This document shows, in pieces, positions 32,123-43,908 of a stretch of 64,000 nucleotides of DNA (its first letter is position 1; every line of letters begins with the position of its first letter). The position numbers and the translations under genes are program-made. The notes beneath the pieces are model-generated. The model was not told where the DNA came from. It saw nothing but the letters and a program-made list of their open reading frames with translations, and did not search any database. The stretch comes from Gammaproteobacteria bacterium (lineage in GTDB: Bacteria; Pseudomonadota; Gammaproteobacteria; HK1): positions 80,393-144,392 of the forward strand of contig JAJFJT010000015.1 in assembly GCA_021773795.1 (NCBI GenBank), in the 5' to 3' direction.

Positions 32123-33190
32123 CTAATCGAACCAGGGGCCAATACCAGCGGCAATGGCCACGCCAATTACAAAAATCCACACCAGGGTGACGGGAATAAA
32201 TACCTTCCACCCCAGTCGCATAATCTGGTCATAACGGTAACGTGGGAAGGTGGCCCGGAACCACAGGTAGAAAAACAGGAACAATGCGACCTTAAACACA
32301 AACCAGTGGAATCCGGAATCTAATAAGGAACCCAGAGGACTCGCTAGCGTTTCAGCCGATACCAGTCCCTCAAAAGGAGACAACCAGCCGCCCAGGAACA
32401 TGGTTGAAGAGAGCACGCTGATTAAAATCATATTTGCGTACTCGGCCATAAAGAAGACCGAGAAACTCATACCCGAATATTCCACATGGAAACCGGCAAC
32501 AATCTCCGACTCACCCTCAGACACATCGAAGGGAGCGCGGTTGGTCTCCGCCACACCGGAGATAAAGTAGACCACAAAAAGTGGCAGCAGCGGCCACACA
32601 AACCAGTGCCCAAAGCCACCGGCCTGGGCATTAACGATCTCGCCAAGATTAAGGCTACCTGCCGCCATCAGCACCCCGACCAGGGCAAAACCCATGGCGA
32701 TTTCGTAGGAAACCATCTGCGCCGCAGAACGCATGGCGCCAAGCAGTGCGTATTTAGAATTCGAGGCCCAGCCAGCAATTATCACCCCATAAATACCCAT
32801 AGAGGTCATAGCCAGAATATAGAGCAAGCCGGCGTTAATATCCGCCAGCACCCGATCCGGACCAAAGGGCACCACGGCCCAGGCAGACAAAGCAGCCGAG
32901 AGCGAGATGATCGGCGCCAGAATAAACAGAAAACGATTGGCGCCCGCGGGGATAATAAGTTCCTTGAAAGCCAGTTTCACCGCATCCGCGATGGGCTGCA
33001 GCAGACCGATGGGCCCGACCCGATTGGGCCCCATGCGCACCTGCATAAACCCGATAACCCGGCGCTCGGCATAGGTCAGGTAAGCCACGCAGAGTAACAA
33101 GGGAGTCACGATAGCGATGATCTTCAGCAAGATCAGGGTCAGGGTCTGGAGGCCGCTGGGCAACAGGTCAAGCAATGGAATCTCAGGCAC
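32123..33190 (-). CDS. nuoH: NADH-quinone oxidoreductase subunit H
   Basis: Membrane subunit forming much of the quinone cavity (355 residues, 8 helices). [25 protein letters not shown] and [26 protein letters not shown] are its two hallmark loops, and [13 protein letters not shown] is the third. It overlaps the nuoG 3' end by 8 bp. Confidence 0.98.
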   Translation of the reverse strand: MPEIPLLDLLPSGLQTLTLILLKIIAIVTPLLLCVAYLTYAERRVIGFMQVRMGPNRVGPIGLLQPIADAVKLAFKELIIPAGANRFLFILAPIISLSAALSAWAVVPFGPDRVLADINAGLLYILAMTSMGIYGVIIAGWASNSKYALLGAMRSAAQMVSYEIAMGFALVGVLMAAGSLNLGEIVNAQAGGFGHWFVWPLLPLFVVYFISGVAETNRAPFDVSEGESEIVAGFHVEYSGMSFSVFFMAEYANMILISVLSSTMFLGGWLSPFEGLVSAETLASPLGSLLDSGFHWFVFKVALFLFFYLWFRATFPRYRYDQIMRLGWKVFIPVTLVWIFVIGVAIAAGIGPWFD

Positions 33191-35537
33191 CTGCTTGGTC
33201 CTCCGTATTATTACTTAGTGCAATGGCACCAAAACCCTCACCCAAACTGGCCGCAGTGACTGTACCTGCGGGCACTCGTACACAAGCATCCGGAATCGCG
33301 GCATCTATACGCAAGCTACAACGTACCTTGGCTCCATTTTGGGAGACCATCACCTCTCCAGCCTCCAGTAAGCCAAGTCGTTCGGCCAGTGCTGGATTAA
33401 TGGCGGCGTAGTCTGCATCACCATCAGCTGTTTGCTGCAAAGCGCTAGCCCTGCGGACCAAAGCATCAGTCGCATAGGGAGCCACATCACCAATACGTTG
33501 CAGCTCATCCTCGGTAATGCTCACGAGGCGCTCGGGGATGGCGAAATCAGTGCCAAACGGGATCCTGGGCTGATTTATCAAAGCACGTAGTTCAGTGAGA
33601 ACGTCCGAGGAACCTTCATATTCAAAACCATCCGCATCTACCAGATTCCCAAGTACCCGCAGCACCTTCCAGCCAGGGCGCGCTTCTCCCGGGGGCGGCG
33701 ATGCACCGGCAAAACTTTGCCATTGCCCCGCAAGATTGACGAAGGTGCCAGAGGTCTCCGGATACAGTCCAATGGGCAGCAAGACGTCCGCGTATGCTTC
33801 CATTTCAGTACTGTGATAAGCCGTTGCCACAACCACAAATTCAGCTTCATTAAGGGCCTTGCGTGCCAAACTTCCGTCGGCACAGTCACGCTCCGGCTCA
33901 AATCCTAGCAACAAATAGGCATCGAGTTGCTTGGCCAACATTTCCGTAGCAGCAAGGCCTGTATTCACGGATGAACCAGCAGGACCACGATGCGGTACGC
34001 AACCGGCAAGCCATGCACCAGCCGCATTCGCACCCTCAGGCAGGGTACCCAGCACCGAGCCTGAGGCCCGGGCAATCCGTTCAGCGATGGCATACAGCCC
34101 CGCTGCCTCGGGATGATTCAGGGCTGAAGCACCAAGCAACACCATGCTGCGTTCACCCGACTTCAGACGTTTGGCGATAGTCGCCTGGTCAACAGAAGCC
34201 TTGGCGTTGACCTCAGCCACTTCAAGCGCTGCGGCGATACCAGCCAGGTTATCGAATAATTCAGCCGGTGAGACCACAAGCTGCTTTTCGAGTTTGCAGT
34301 TGAAAGCGTAATCCACGGGATTGACTGCCATTAAGGCGCCACCCGCCTGCACCGCCTTACGCAGGCGATGCTGGAGCATAGGCTGCTCCTTGCGCAAATT
34401 GGAACCGATAAGCAGTACCGCATCCTGCTGCTCAAGATCACCAATATCGCAACCAAGGCCCGGGGCCAAAGGCGCGGTTTGTTGATCACGAATATCCTGC
34501 ACACGCAAGCGGTGGTCGATATTTTGGCTGCCGAGGGCACGCCCCAATTTCTGCAGCAGATAAAGTTCTTCTGTGGTCTGCGAGGCGGAAGCCATGACTC
34601 CAAGGCCCTTGCCGGCGTGCTTTTTCAGCCCCTCGGCGGTGGCCTGCAAGGCCGTATCCCAATCCACTTCCTGCCATTTTCCGTCACGCCGCATCATTGG
34701 CTGCTGGAGACGATCGTCACCATAGAGGCCCTGGTAGCTAAAGCGGTCACGGTCAGAAATCCAGACCTCGTTAATATCGGCATTGGTCCGCGGGACAGTT
34801 CGCAAAACCTGATTGCGCAGTGTGTGTACAGAAATATTCGAACCCACCCCGTCATGAGCCGCAATGCTGGCATGTTGGCGCAGTTCCCAGGCACGCCCCT
34901 GGAAGCGGTTAACCTTCGAAGTCAGGGCGCCCACAGGACAAATATCAATAATGTTGCCGGATAATTCCGAATCCAGGCTCTGCTCAATGAAGGTACCAAT
35001 CTCCACCCATTCGCCACGCCCGGTAGCGCCCATCTGCGGCATACCTGCAATCTCATGCCCAAAACGAACGCAACGGGTGCAATGGATGCAACGGGTCATC
35101 TCGGTGGCAATCAAGGGGCCAATGTCTTTCTCGCGCACCGCGCGCTTGCCTTCCTGATAGCGGGAGACGTCCTTGCCATAACCAAGGGCAAGATCCTGTA
35201 ACTCACACTCACCACCCTGGTCACAGATAGGGCAATCCAACGGGTGGTTGATAAGCAAAAATTCCATCACCGCCTTCTGTGCCCCGCGGGCAAGCGGCGA
35301 ACCGGTATAGACATGCATACCTTCAGCCACCGTGGTAGCACAGGCCGGTAAGGGCTTGGGAATCTTGTCCACCTGTACCAGACACATGCGACAGTTCGCC
35401 GCTATGGACAGATTAGGGTGGTAGCAAAAACGCGGGATCTTGATCCCGGCGTCGTCCGCGGCCTTGATAACCCGCGTACCTGGCTTAGCCTGTACGGAGA
35501 TGCCGTCGATTTCTAAATTGATCAGGTCGTCGCTCAT
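33183..35537 (-). CDS. nuoG: NADH-quinone oxidoreductase subunit G
   Basis: Large peripheral subunit (784 residues from ATG at 35537). It has an N-terminal [2Fe-2S] ferredoxin domain ([21 protein letters not shown]), a His/Cys 4Fe-4S site ([23 protein letters not shown]), a [13 protein letters not shown] cluster motif, then a molybdopterin-oxidoreductase-like domain without cofactor. An in-frame ATG 39 nt upstream would overlap nuoF; the shorter start begins at the conserved [12 protein letters not shown]. Neither has a strong ribosome site. Confidence 0.95.
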   Translation of the reverse strand: MSDDLINLEIDGISVQAKPGTRVIKAADDAGIKIPRFCYHPNLSIAANCRMCLVQVDKIPKPLPACATTVAEGMHVYTGSPLARGAQKAVMEFLLINHPLDCPICDQGGECELQDLALGYGKDVSRYQEGKRAVREKDIGPLIATEMTRCIHCTRCVRFGHEIAGMPQMGATGRGEWVEIGTFIEQSLDSELSGNIIDICPVGALTSKVNRFQGRAWELRQHASIAAHDGVGSNISVHTLRNQVLRTVPRTNADINEVWISDRDRFSYQGLYGDDRLQQPMMRRDGKWQEVDWDTALQATAEGLKKHAGKGLGVMASASQTTEELYLLQKLGRALGSQNIDHRLRVQDIRDQQTAPLAPGLGCDIGDLEQQDAVLLIGSNLRKEQPMLQHRLRKAVQAGGALMAVNPVDYAFNCKLEKQLVVSPAELFDNLAGIAAALEVAEVNAKASVDQATIAKRLKSGERSMVLLGASALNHPEAAGLYAIAERIARASGSVLGTLPEGANAAGAWLAGCVPHRGPAGSSVNTGLAATEMLAKQLDAYLLLGFEPERDCADGSLARKALNEAEFVVVATAYHSTEMEAYADVLLPIGLYPETSGTFVNLAGQWQSFAGASPPPGEARPGWKVLRVLGNLVDADGFEYEGSSDVLTELRALINQPRIPFGTDFAIPERLVSITEDELQRIGDVAPYATDALVRRASALQQTADGDADYAAINPALAERLGLLEAGEVMVSQNGAKVRCSLRIDAAIPDACVRVPAGTVTAASLGEGFGAIALSNNTEDQAGA

Positions 35538-35550
35538 GGTTTTATCTGCA

Positions 35551-36852
35551 TCAGGCGGCATCGTCGCGGCGGACACTACCCGGTCCTACCAGACAGCGTT
35601 TATGTTCTATGTGGTACTCGAATTCATCACGGAAGCGCCTTAAAAAGCCCTTAACCGGCCAGGCCGCCGCGTCACCCAGGGCGCAAATAGTCTTGCCCTC
35701 AATGTTGCTGGCAACATCAAACAGCAGGTCGAGATCTTCCGGTTTTCCCAAGCCGTGTTCGATGCGGCTCACCACCCGATGCATCCAACCCGTGCCCTCG
35801 CGACAGGGGGTACATTGGCCGCAGGATTCCATCTGGTAGAAACGGCTCAGGCGTTCGAGCACCCGCACCATACAGGTGTTTTCATCCATGACAATAACCG
35901 CGCCGGAGCCAAGCATGGAGCCAGACTTCTGCACACCGTCATAGTCCATAGTGGTTTCCATCATGATGTCACCAGGCACCACCGGCATAGAAGAACCACC
36001 GGGAATCACGGCCTTGATTTTAGCCCCATTGAGCATGCCACCAGCCATCTCCAACAATTCAGAAAAAGGCGTACCCATAGGCATTTCATAGTTGCCCGGC
36101 TTGTTCACATGGCCGGAAACGGAAAACAGTTTGGTTCCGGCGGCCGAGGGGATTCCAAGGTTGGTAAACCACTCGGAACCGTGACGCATGATCGCCGCCG
36201 CCGAAGCGAAGGTCTCAACATTGTTGATCGTCGTGGGGCGTCCATAGACGCCAAAGTTGGCCGGAAACGGTGGCTTGAAACGCGGCTTGCCCATCTTGCC
36301 CTCAAGGGACTCAATCAGCGCCGTTTCTTCACCACAGATATAGGCACCGGCACCGAGATGGATGTGCAGCTCAAAATCCCAGCCAGAACCCTGGATGTTT
36401 TTACCCAGCATACCCAACTCGTAGGCTTCCTTTAGGGCCGCCTCCACGCGTCGGAAGGGCTCATCCATGAATTCACCGCGCATGTAGATATAACCAACGC
36501 TCGCGGCCATGGCATAGCCACCGATGGCAAGGCCTTCAATTAACTGATGCGGATTGAAGCGCAGGATGTCGCGGTCCTTGCAGGTGCCAGGCTCGCTTTC
36601 ATCGGCATTACAAACCACGTAATTCTGATCGCTACCACCACGTGGCATGAAACTCCACTTCAACCCCGAAGGAAAGCCCGCACCACCACGCCCGCGCAAG
36701 CCGGAAGCCTTGAGCTCACCAATAATATCGTCAGAAGTCTGCTTTTCCCGCAGCACCTTCTTCCAGCCTTCGTAGCCACCGATCTCCAGATAATTCTCCA
36801 GCGTCCAGGGCTGGTCGAATTTCATGGTTGCAAAGCAAACGTCATTCGCCAT
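35551..36852 (-). CDS. nuoF: NADH-quinone oxidoreductase subunit F
   Basis: NADH-oxidising flavoprotein (433 residues). FMN/NADH-binding [13 protein letters not shown], the [16 protein letters not shown] loop, [18 protein letters not shown], and the N3 cluster motif [12 protein letters not shown] are all present. Follows nuoE by 6 bp. Confidence 0.98.
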   Translation of the reverse strand: MANDVCFATMKFDQPWTLENYLEIGGYEGWKKVLREKQTSDDIIGELKASGLRGRGGAGFPSGLKWSFMPRGGSDQNYVVCNADESEPGTCKDRDILRFNPHQLIEGLAIGGYAMAASVGYIYMRGEFMDEPFRRVEAALKEAYELGMLGKNIQGSGWDFELHIHLGAGAYICGEETALIESLEGKMGKPRFKPPFPANFGVYGRPTTINNVETFASAAAIMRHGSEWFTNLGIPSAAGTKLFSVSGHVNKPGNYEMPMGTPFSELLEMAGGMLNGAKIKAVIPGGSSMPVVPGDIMMETTMDYDGVQKSGSMLGSGAVIVMDENTCMVRVLERLSRFYQMESCGQCTPCREGTGWMHRVVSRIEHGLGKPEDLDLLFDVASNIEGKTICALGDAAAWPVKGFLRRFRDEFEYHIEHKRCLVGPGSVRRDDAA

Positions 36853-36858
36853 AGCGGG

Positions 36859-37347
36859 TCACTCCAGGGTATCCAGTATGGCGTCCACCTTTTCCGGAGT
36901 CAGGTCGACGTGATAAACATGGTCCACCATCATCATCGGCGCACCGACACAGGCGGCCAGACACTCTTCCTCGGCTTTCAGGTGTATACGACCGTCGGCA
37001 GTGCTTTCCCCGCGCTTGATATCCAGCTTTTTTTCCAGATGGGCGACAATCTCATCGGCACCGCGCAACATGCAGGAAATGTTGTTACAGACGGAAACGC
37101 TATGGCGCCCGCAAGGCTCGGTTTCCAGCATGGAATAAAAGCTTGCCACCTCATAAACGTCGATAGGCGTCAGGTCCAGATAATCAGCAATGCTGTCCAT
37201 CAGTTCCTTGGTGAGGTAACCATTGTTTTCGTGCTGGGCGCCCTGCAATGCAACCAGAATAGAGGAACGGCGTTGCTCCGGAGGATATTTCGTGCAGGAA
37301 TGGTCAATCTCGGCACGCAGGCTGTCAGAAAGCGGCTGTACGCTCAT
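36859..37347 (-). CDS. nuoE: NADH-quinone oxidoreductase subunit E
   Basis: Thioredoxin-like [2Fe-2S] subunit (162 residues). Cluster N1a ligands appear as CNNISC and CLAACVGAPMMM. YLTKELMDSIADYLDL and VYEVASFYSML are typical. Its ATG shares one base with the nuoD stop (TGATG), so translation is coupled. Confidence 0.97.
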   Translation of the reverse strand: MSVQPLSDSLRAEIDHSCTKYPPEQRRSSILVALQGAQHENNGYLTKELMDSIADYLDLTPIDVYEVASFYSMLETEPCGRHSVSVCNNISCMLRGADEIVAHLEKKLDIKRGESTADGRIHLKAEEECLAACVGAPMMMVDHVYHVDLTPEKVDAILDTLE

Positions 37348-38600
37348 CAGCGGTCAATCTCCCCGAATACGATGTCTTGAGTCCCTATCACAGCCACTAC
37401 ATCTGCCAGCATATGCCCCCGCACCATCTCATCCATAGAAGCCAGATGAGCAAAACCTGGCGCCCGCACCTTTAATCGGTACGGCTTGTTGGCGCCGTCA
37501 GAGACGAGATAGACGCCAAATTCACCCTTGGGCGCCTCTACGGCGGCATAAGCCTCGCCCGCGGGAATACAGTAGCCTTCGGTAAATAGCTTGAAGTGAT
37601 GAATCAGGGCTTCCATGTCCCCTTTCATATCCACCCGGCTGGGCGGTGAAAACTTGTGATCATCAAGTTTTACCGGACCCGGATTGGCACGCAACCAATC
37701 TACACACTGACGAATAATCCGGTTGGACTGCCGCATCTCTTCGATACGCACCAGATAACGGTCGTAGCAATCACCGTTAACGCCAACGGGAATATCGAAA
37801 TCCAGTTGATTGTAGACCTCGTAGGACTGCTTCTTGCGCAGGTCCCACTCAACGCCAGAACCACGCAACATGGGACCAGTGAAACCAAGCTGAAGCGCGC
37901 GTTCCGGAGAAACCGCCGCGATACCCACGGTACGTTGCTTCCAGATACGATTGTCCGTCAGCAGCGTTTCGTACTCGTCCACGCAAGCTGGGAAACGGTT
38001 CGTGAAATCCTCGATAAAATCGAGGACTGAGCCTTCGCGGGGGGTATTCAGTGCACGTAGGGTTTGTGCATCGCGCCACTGGGAAGGGCTGTACTGGGGC
38101 ATCTGCTCAGGCAGATCCCGCGCCACCCCACCAGGACGATAATAAGTCGCATGCATACGCGCGCCGGAAACCGCCTCATACACATCCAGCAGATCTTCCC
38201 GCTCCCGGAAGGCGTACAGGAAGATGGTCATAGCGCCGATATCGAGGCCATGCGTCCCCACCCACATCAGGTGATTAAGGATGCGGGTGATCTCGTCAAA
38301 CATCACCCGGATGTACTGGGCACGTAGCGGCGGAGTCACTCCAAGCAGCTTCTCTATAGCGAGCACATAACCGTGCTCGTTACACATCATGGAGACGTAA
38401 TCGAGGCGATCCATATAACCGATGCTCTGGTTATAGGGCTTGGTTTCGGCCAGCTTTTCGGTGCCACGATGAAGCAGCCCGATGTGGGGATCCGCAGCCT
38501 CAATAACTTCACCATCCATTTCCAGGATGAGGCGTAACACACCGTGAGCCGCCGGATGCTGGGGGCCGAAATTCAGAGTGAAATTGCGGACTTCAGGCAT
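37347..38600 (-). CDS. nuoD: NADH-quinone oxidoreductase subunit D
   Basis: 49-kDa-type subunit that lines the quinone site with NuoB and NuoH (417 residues from ATG at 38600, which starts [20 protein letters not shown]). [36 protein letters not shown] and the C-terminal [18 protein letters not shown] are diagnostic. A longer frame upstream only overlaps nuoC. Overlaps nuoC by 8 bp. Confidence 0.97.
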   Translation of the reverse strand: MPEVRNFTLNFGPQHPAAHGVLRLILEMDGEVIEAADPHIGLLHRGTEKLAETKPYNQSIGYMDRLDYVSMMCNEHGYVLAIEKLLGVTPPLRAQYIRVMFDEITRILNHLMWVGTHGLDIGAMTIFLYAFREREDLLDVYEAVSGARMHATYYRPGGVARDLPEQMPQYSPSQWRDAQTLRALNTPREGSVLDFIEDFTNRFPACVDEYETLLTDNRIWKQRTVGIAAVSPERALQLGFTGPMLRGSGVEWDLRKKQSYEVYNQLDFDIPVGVNGDCYDRYLVRIEEMRQSNRIIRQCVDWLRANPGPVKLDDHKFSPPSRVDMKGDMEALIHHFKLFTEGYCIPAGEAYAAVEAPKGEFGVYLVSDGANKPYRLKVRAPGFAHLASMDEMVRGHMLADVVAVIGTQDIVFGEIDR

Positions 38601-39294
38601 TTTGGCCTTCCTCTTCCACAACTGGCTCAACCTGCAGCGGCTCCTCTCGGATAATCCGTGGAACCAGGGTTCTGGGTTCAATATTTACCGGTTCATAAAG
38701 CACGCGCTTTTGCTCCGCGTCATAACGCATTTCCACATGTCCGCTCAGAGGAAAATCCTTGCGGAAAGGGTGACCCACAAAGCCATAATCGGTCAAAATC
38801 CTGCGCAAATCCGGATGCCCGTCAAAATGGATGCCGAATAGATCAAAGGCCTCGCGTTCGTACCAGTTGGCGGAATTCCAGATCTCTACCACCGAAGGCA
38901 CCTGCGGGGTATCTCCCAAGGCCGGCACACGGATTCGCAAACGTCGATTATGGCGAACAGAAAGCAGGTGATAGATCACCGCAAAACGTTCCTTGCCCGG
39001 CCAGGTGCAGCTGCCGAACTCCCCTTGAGCAACGGCGCGGGAAAAACCACCGGCAGTGGCGGTTTCACTGGTTTCCCAGTCACCCAAGCCATAACCGGAG
39101 TAATCGATACCACAAAGGTCGATCAGTTGTTCAAAGGAAAATTCATCGCGGTCACATAAGACTCGCGCCACCGCCAGGATGTGTGTAGCACTGACTTCTA
39201 TGGTCAGTTCACCCGCGGCGAGGGTGCAGGCACTCAGCTCATTCTCGAACTGTGCCTGCAGCAGGTCTCGCAGTATTTCGTTGCTTGTGGCCAT
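38593..39294 (-). CDS. nuoC: NADH-quinone oxidoreductase subunit C
   Basis: 30-kDa-type peripheral subunit (233 residues). [42 protein letters not shown] is the family signature. It is separate from nuoD, unlike the fused nuoCD of enterics and Pseudomonas, a point useful for placing the organism. Confidence 0.96.
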   Translation of the reverse strand: MATSNEILRDLLQAQFENELSACTLAAGELTIEVSATHILAVARVLCDRDEFSFEQLIDLCGIDYSGYGLGDWETSETATAGGFSRAVAQGEFGSCTWPGKERFAVIYHLLSVRHNRRLRIRVPALGDTPQVPSVVEIWNSANWYEREAFDLFGIHFDGHPDLRRILTDYGFVGHPFRKDFPLSGHVEMRYDAEQKRVLYEPVNIEPRTLVPRIIREEPLQVEPVVEEEGQNA

Positions 39295-39302
39295 GAGTTT
39301 GC

Positions 39303-39782
39303 CTAGCGCGCGGCTATGGTGTTGGTTCGCCGGATCTTGTTATGTAACTGGAGTATGCCGTAGAGCAGAGCCTCTGCCGTCGGCGGGCAACCGGGCACGT
39401 AGACATCTACCGGCACGATACGGTCGCAACCGCGCACCACCGAATAGGAGTAGTGGTAATAGCCACCGCCATTGGCACAGGAGCCCATGGAGATCACCCA
39501 GCGTGGCTCAGCCATCTGGTCATAGACCTTGCGTAGAGCCGGCGCCATCTTGTTAACCAGAGTGCCTGCGACGATCATCACATCGGACTGCCGTGGACTG
39601 GGACGGAAAACCATACCGAAACGGTCCAGATCGTAACGCGCCGCACCGGCATGCATCATCTCCACCGCACAACAGGCAAGCCCAAAGGTCATGGGCCACA
39701 TGGAGCCGGTACGAGCCCAATTGATCAGCTTGTCGGCCGTGGTGGTCACCACGCCCTCAGGAAGCACCCCTTCTATTCCCAT
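39303..39782 (-). CDS. nuoB: NADH-quinone oxidoreductase subunit B
   Basis: Carries the terminal N2 [4Fe-4S] cluster next to quinone (159 residues). The cysteines are visible: [10 protein letters not shown] (tandem Cys), [12 protein letters not shown], and [14 protein letters not shown]. Overlaps nuoA by 10 bp. Confidence 0.98.
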   Translation of the reverse strand: MGIEGVLPEGVVTTTADKLINWARTGSMWPMTFGLACCAVEMMHAGAARYDLDRFGMVFRPSPRQSDVMIVAGTLVNKMAPALRKVYDQMAEPRWVISMGSCANGGGYYHYSYSVVRGCDRIVPVDVYVPGCPPTAEALLYGILQLHNKIRRTNTIAAR

Positions 39783-40129
39783 TCCAGTGCCCCTTTACGC
39801 CATTCGTAGATAAAGCCGATGGTCAGTACCGCCAGGAAAACCAGCATTGCCAGCAAACCGAAGATGCCTATCTGGTCAAGCACCACCGCCCAGGGAAACA
39901 AAAAGGCAATTTCAAGATCAAAAATGATGAACAGGATGGCCACTAGGTAGTAGCGCACATCAAATTTCATGCGCGCATCATCAAAGGGCTCAAAGCCACA
40001 CTCGTAGGGAGACAGTTTCGCGTCATCTGGCCGGTGGGGACCAAGGATCGAACCAGCCATAATCATCATCGAGCCCATAGCCAGGCTGACCACGATGAAT
40101 ACCAGTACGGGCAGATAATTCTCAAGCAT
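39773..40129 (-). CDS. nuoA: NADH-quinone oxidoreductase subunit A
   Basis: First gene of the complex I operon: a three-helix membrane subunit (118 residues). [42 protein letters not shown] is the conserved NuoA loop and helix. 103 bp separate it from tRNA-Leu upstream; I see no clear promoter there. Confidence 0.97.
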   Translation of the reverse strand: MLENYLPVLVFIVVSLAMGSMMIMAGSILGPHRPDDAKLSPYECGFEPFDDARMKFDVRYYLVAILFIIFDLEIAFLFPWAVVLDQIGIFGLLAMLVFLAVLTIGFIYEWRKGALEWE

Positions 40130-40232
40130 GTTCAGCCATCCTGTCGATCTCGTACGCTCTCAAAATGGAACTCCAACTACTCTTGCCTAAGGAAGGCCTG
40201 ATTTACTCAGGGCTCCCCGTTGAATTCAAATC

Positions 40233-40317
40233 TGGTGCCGATGGCCGGACTCGAACCGGCACAGCTTTCGCCACTGCCCCCTCAAGACAGCGTGTCTACC
40301 AATTCCACCACATCGGC
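40233..40317 (-). tRNA. tRNA-Leu (anticodon GAG)
   Basis: An 85-nt type II tRNA. Minus strand starts GCCGATGTGGTGGAATTGG and ends CATCGGCACCA with encoded CCA. Anticodon stem CTGTC/GGCAG, loop TTGAGGG gives GAG; a variable arm (TGGCGAAAGCTG) follows. It lies 30 bp after secG on the same strand, a conserved location in gammaproteobacteria, and is probably co-transcribed with secG. Confidence 0.95.
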
Positions 40318-40347
40318 GATAGGGTTCTTAAATCGAGCGGAGTACCC

Positions 40348-40722
40348 TTATCCGCCTTCTTTCGTGCCGGGAACTGAGGGTAGATCGGATACGGGTGCCA
40401 CCGGCTCTTTACCAGCCTGGAGACCACTTTCTCCCGCGGGAACCTCAACTGTGGGGGCCTCCGCACGCTCAACGATACTACGGCGTTCAACACTACGACC
40501 ACCGAGATAACCCAGGCCGAGGCTGGTACTGAAAAAGATCACCGCAAGGATGGCTGTGGTGCGGGTAAGAAAAGTCGCCGGACCGCGACTTCCGAATACC
40601 GACCCGGCACTACCGCTGCCAAAGGCGGCCCCGGCATCGGCACCTTTGCCATGCTGTAACAGCACCAGGCCAATAAGCCCCAGGGCAACCAGTACGTGCA
40701 CGGAAAGTAAAAAAGTCTGCAT
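40348..40722 (-). CDS. secG: Preprotein translocase subunit SecG
   Basis: Two-helix component of the SecYEG channel (124 residues). MQTFLLSVHVLVALGLIGLVLLQHGKGADAGAAFGSG is the usual opening. A second helix (TAILAVIFFSTSLGLGYLG) follows, then a proline/glutamate-rich tail. The tpiA-secG-tRNA-Leu order supports the call. Confidence 0.95.
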   Translation of the reverse strand: MQTFLLSVHVLVALGLIGLVLLQHGKGADAGAAFGSGSAGSVFGSRGPATFLTRTTAILAVIFFSTSLGLGYLGGRSVERRSIVERAEAPTVEVPAGESGLQAGKEPVAPVSDLPSVPGTKEGG

Positions 40723-40724
40723 TG

Positions 40725-41477
40725 TCAGGCCGCCGCTGCGCAGATGGTTAAGAAGTCTTCGGCCTTGAGTGAAGCGCCGCCGATAAGACCGCCATCTATG
40801 TCGGGCTGGCCAAACAAGGTGGCTGCATTCGCCGCATTAGCGCTACCGCCGTAGAGTATGCGCACCCCTTCCGCAGCCGCCGCATCCACTGCCGCAATTC
40901 GACCACGGATAAAGGCATGCACTTCCTGGGCTTGTTCCGGCGTCGCCGTCATGCCAGTACCAATGGCCCAGACAGGCTCGTAGGCAATGACGCTATCACA
41001 TAGCGCTTGTACGCCGGCAGCCGAAAGTACCGCATCAATCTGACGGGCAATCACGGCTTCCATGGCACCACTTTCCCGTTCTTCCAGGCTCTCCCCGACA
41101 CACAAAATAGGGGTCAAGCCCTCCGCAAGGGCATGTACAAATTTCTTGCTCACCAACGCGTCATCCTCACCATAGAGCGTACGGCGCTCAGAGTGACCAA
41201 TAATCACGTAGTCACAACCCACATCCTTCAACATCGCCCCGGACACTTCCCCGGTAAAGGCGCCTGCTTCTTGGTCGGATAAATCCTGAGCGCCCAGGGA
41301 AACACCACTACCCTTGACCAGCGCGGCAACGCCCTGGAGATGGATAAAGGGAGGGCAGATGATGACATCTGCGGAAGGATTGCTTCCAACACTGGAAACC
41401 AGCGCCTGCACGAGCGCATTCGCGCTCTCCAGCGAGCCATTCATCTTCCAGTTTCCCGCAACAAAATTACGGCGCAT
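40725..41477 (-). CDS. tpiA: Triosephosphate isomerase
   Basis: Interconverts dihydroxyacetone phosphate and glyceraldehyde-3-phosphate in glycolysis/gluconeogenesis. 250 residues, TIM barrel. Catalytic residues K11 (GNWKMN), H95 (IIGHSERR) and E167 (AYEPVWAIGTG) are all present, as is the phosphate loop ILYGGSANAANA. 2 bp before secG. Confidence 0.98.
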   Translation of the reverse strand: MRRNFVAGNWKMNGSLESANALVQALVSSVGSNPSADVIICPPFIHLQGVAALVKGSGVSLGAQDLSDQEAGAFTGEVSGAMLKDVGCDYVIIGHSERRTLYGEDDALVSKKFVHALAEGLTPILCVGESLEERESGAMEAVIARQIDAVLSAAGVQALCDSVIAYEPVWAIGTGMTATPEQAQEVHAFIRGRIAAVDAAAAEGVRILYGGSANAANAATLFGQPDIDGGLIGGASLKAEDFLTICAAAA

Positions 41478-41650
41478 TCGGAGGTCCTGAGAATTCGGAA
41501 AAAACGGCGCAAAGCTTAGCGGTTGGGGTTCGGAAAATCAATTTGACCGGGCACTTTTTTTTGCCTGCTGCAGATATGGAAAAAGGTACTGGACAAGTGC
41601 CCGTTTACGTGAATGATTAGCGGCTGAAAAACCCCGCGTAGGTGACCAAA

Positions 41651-43003
41651 TCAGGCCACTGCTGCAACGGCATCCTGGACGGTATCCGCGATTTTTTGTG
41701 CCAGGCTCTCGACCTGCTCACGCTCCCGCCCTTCGACCATAACGCGCACCAACGGCTCGGTGCCCGAGAGCCGCAACAACACCCGGCCATTATCTGCCAG
41801 CGTCTGCTCTACTTCACGTACCGCCGCCTGCACCGCCGGCAGGGTCAGCACATCCACCTGCCTGGCAAGCCTTACATTCACCAATATCTGGGGATATTTG
41901 CTCATACCCTGCTTTAATTCGTGCAGGGATTTCCCACTACTGCGGGTGGCTGCAAGCACCTGGAGCGCGGCGACAATGCCATCACCAGTAGAAATTCGGT
42001 CCAGGCAGAGTATGTGTCCCGAGGTTTCCCCACCCAGATTACAGCCTCCTTGACGCATCATTTCGAGCACATACCGATCACCCACCTGCGCCCGGAGCAG
42101 CTCCGTTCCCTTAGCGCGCAATGCCTCCTCGAGGCCAAGATTGGTCATCAGGGTGCCGACAACGGCATTGCTAAGGGCTTTTTCAACCCGTCGGGATTCG
42201 GCAATCACGTATAGCACCTCATCGCCATCCACGATCTCACCGGCGTGATCCACCATGATCAGCCGATCGCCGTCACCATCCAGCGCAATGCCAAGATCGG
42301 CCCCGCCATCAAGAACAGCTTTCTGTAGTGCCTGGGGCTGGGTCGCGCCGCATGCCTCGTTGATATTAAGCCCATCGGGATCCACACCGATACAGCTGAC
42401 CTCAGCACCCAACTCGGAAAATACATCAGGTGCGACGTGATAGGTCGCCCCGTGAGCACAGTCCACCACCAACTTCAGTCCCCTGAGATCCATGCCATGT
42501 GGGATGGTGCTCTTGCAAAACTCAATGTAGCGCCCTGGCGCATCATCCACGCGTTGAGCCTTACCCAAGGACTCGGAACGGACACTCTGCATGGGCTTGT
42601 CCATTTCTGCCTCAATAGCAATTTCCACTTCATCTGCCAGTTTCATGCCCTCGGCGGAAAAGAATTTCACTCCATTGTCAGAAAAAGGATTATGGGAGGC
42701 ACTGATAACGACGCCGGCACGGGCATGCAGGGTCTGGGTCAGATAGGCAATTGCCGGGGTAGGCATGGGACCTAACAAATAGATATCCAGCCCAGCGGCT
42801 GATAGCCCAGCCTCCAGCGCTGATTCAAACATATAACCGGAGATCCGCGTGTCCTTTCCAATGAGGACTTTTCCGCGCCCACCCTTCGCAAGCACTCGCC
42901 CCGCCGCCCATCCCAGTTTGAGCATGAAATCTGGTGTGATCGGGTAGCTACCTACCTCGCCCCGGATACCATCAGTGCCAAAAAATTTGCGTTCCTGCGC
43001 CAT
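41651..43003 (-). CDS. glmM: Phosphoglucosamine mutase
   Basis: Converts glucosamine-6-phosphate to glucosamine-1-phosphate for peptidoglycan and LPS precursors. 450 residues. [12 protein letters not shown] opens the protein. The phosphoserine loop [12 protein letters not shown] places the active serine at S103. The metal site ALDGDGDRL and the C-terminal [17 protein letters not shown] phosphate site are intact. Lies 5 bp after folP. The 173 bp before tpiA contain a 9-bp inverted repeat (CGGGCACTT/AAGTGCCCG) and no gene. Confidence 0.98.
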   Translation of the reverse strand: MAQERKFFGTDGIRGEVGSYPITPDFMLKLGWAAGRVLAKGGRGKVLIGKDTRISGYMFESALEAGLSAAGLDIYLLGPMPTPAIAYLTQTLHARAGVVISASHNPFSDNGVKFFSAEGMKLADEVEIAIEAEMDKPMQSVRSESLGKAQRVDDAPGRYIEFCKSTIPHGMDLRGLKLVVDCAHGATYHVAPDVFSELGAEVSCIGVDPDGLNINEACGATQPQALQKAVLDGGADLGIALDGDGDRLIMVDHAGEIVDGDEVLYVIAESRRVEKALSNAVVGTLMTNLGLEEALRAKGTELLRAQVGDRYVLEMMRQGGCNLGGETSGHILCLDRISTGDGIVAALQVLAATRSSGKSLHELKQGMSKYPQILVNVRLARQVDVLTLPAVQAAVREVEQTLADNGRVLLRLSGTEPLVRVMVEGREREQVESLAQKIADTVQDAVAAVA

Positions 43004-43008
43004 CGTCG

Positions 43009-43869
43009 CTACGTCCTCCTTACCGCTGTCTGTACTTTTAGTGCATCCACCGTCGGTGCCACATCATGAGTACGAATAATGCTCACACCCTGCTCTGCCG
43101 CAATCATCGCCGCAGCGATGCCCGCCGCATCTCGCTCCGCCGCATCTCGTCCCGTCAGCGCGCCCAGCATAGACTTGCGGGAAATCCCTACCAGCACCGG
43201 CACGCCCGTGGCAACGAATTGCCCAAGATTGGCGAGTAGTTTGAGATTATGGGCAAGGCTCTTGCCAAAACCAAAGCCGGGGTCAATCAGAATCTTCTGG
43301 CGAGGGATACCAGCCTCTACACAAGCAGCCACCCGCTGCTCCAGGAATGCACCGACCTCAGCCACCACATCCTCATAATGTGGTGACTGTTGCATATCTT
43401 TCGGGACACCCTGCATGTGCATCAGACAAACAATGGCACCCAGCTCGCGCACGGCTTCCACCGCACCCTCGGCCGCCAGCGCCCGAATATCGTTGATCAT
43501 GGTTGCCCCAGCAGCGACTGCCGCACGCATCACCTCTGGCTTGGAGGTATCGACTGAAATGCTAACCGGCAACTCGGCAGCAATGGCCCGGATCACCGGG
43601 AGCACGCGTTCAAGCTCATCTTCGAGTGCTACCGGCTTGGCACCAGGGCGTGAAGACTCCCCACCCACATCAATGATCGCAGCCCCCTCCGCCACCATCT
43701 CCCGGGCCCGCTTGAGCGCCTTTTCAGGGGCAATAAAACAACCACCGTCGGAAAAGGAATCAGGCGTTATATTAAGGACACCCATCACCTTCGGTGGAAT
43801 AAAATCACGCGGGGAGACAGCCAACCCAGAGGGGGACACCATCATTGCTGGCTGCCGAATGGCCGCCAC
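43009..43869 (-). CDS. folP: Dihydropteroate synthase
   Basis: Joins p-aminobenzoate to the pterin in folate synthesis. 286 residues, TIM barrel. [54 protein letters not shown] and LVGISRKSM are the conserved loops. The start is uncertain: the GTG at 43869 gives the longest product; tandem ATGs 24 and 27 nt inside are alternatives. Between ftsH and glmM, as in most gammaproteobacteria. Confidence 0.96.
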   Translation of the reverse strand: MAAIRQPAMMVSPSGLAVSPRDFIPPKVMGVLNITPDSFSDGGCFIAPEKALKRAREMVAEGAAIIDVGGESSRPGAKPVALEDELERVLPVIRAIAAELPVSISVDTSKPEVMRAAVAAGATMINDIRALAAEGAVEAVRELGAIVCLMHMQGVPKDMQQSPHYEDVVAEVGAFLEQRVAACVEAGIPRQKILIDPGFGFGKSLAHNLKLLANLGQFVATGVPVLVGISRKSMLGALTGRDAAERDAAGIAAAMIAAEQGVSIIRTHDVAPTVDALKVQTAVRRT

Positions 43870-43908
43870 AGCCTGTTAACGGTAACGCGAGGCGTTTTCA
43901 AGAGCAGG

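Noticed and set aside
41550..41603. Terminator between glmM and tpiA
   Set aside because: CGGGCACTT/AAGTGCCCG is a 9-bp inverted repeat, but the loop is long and no T-tract follows on the coding strand.
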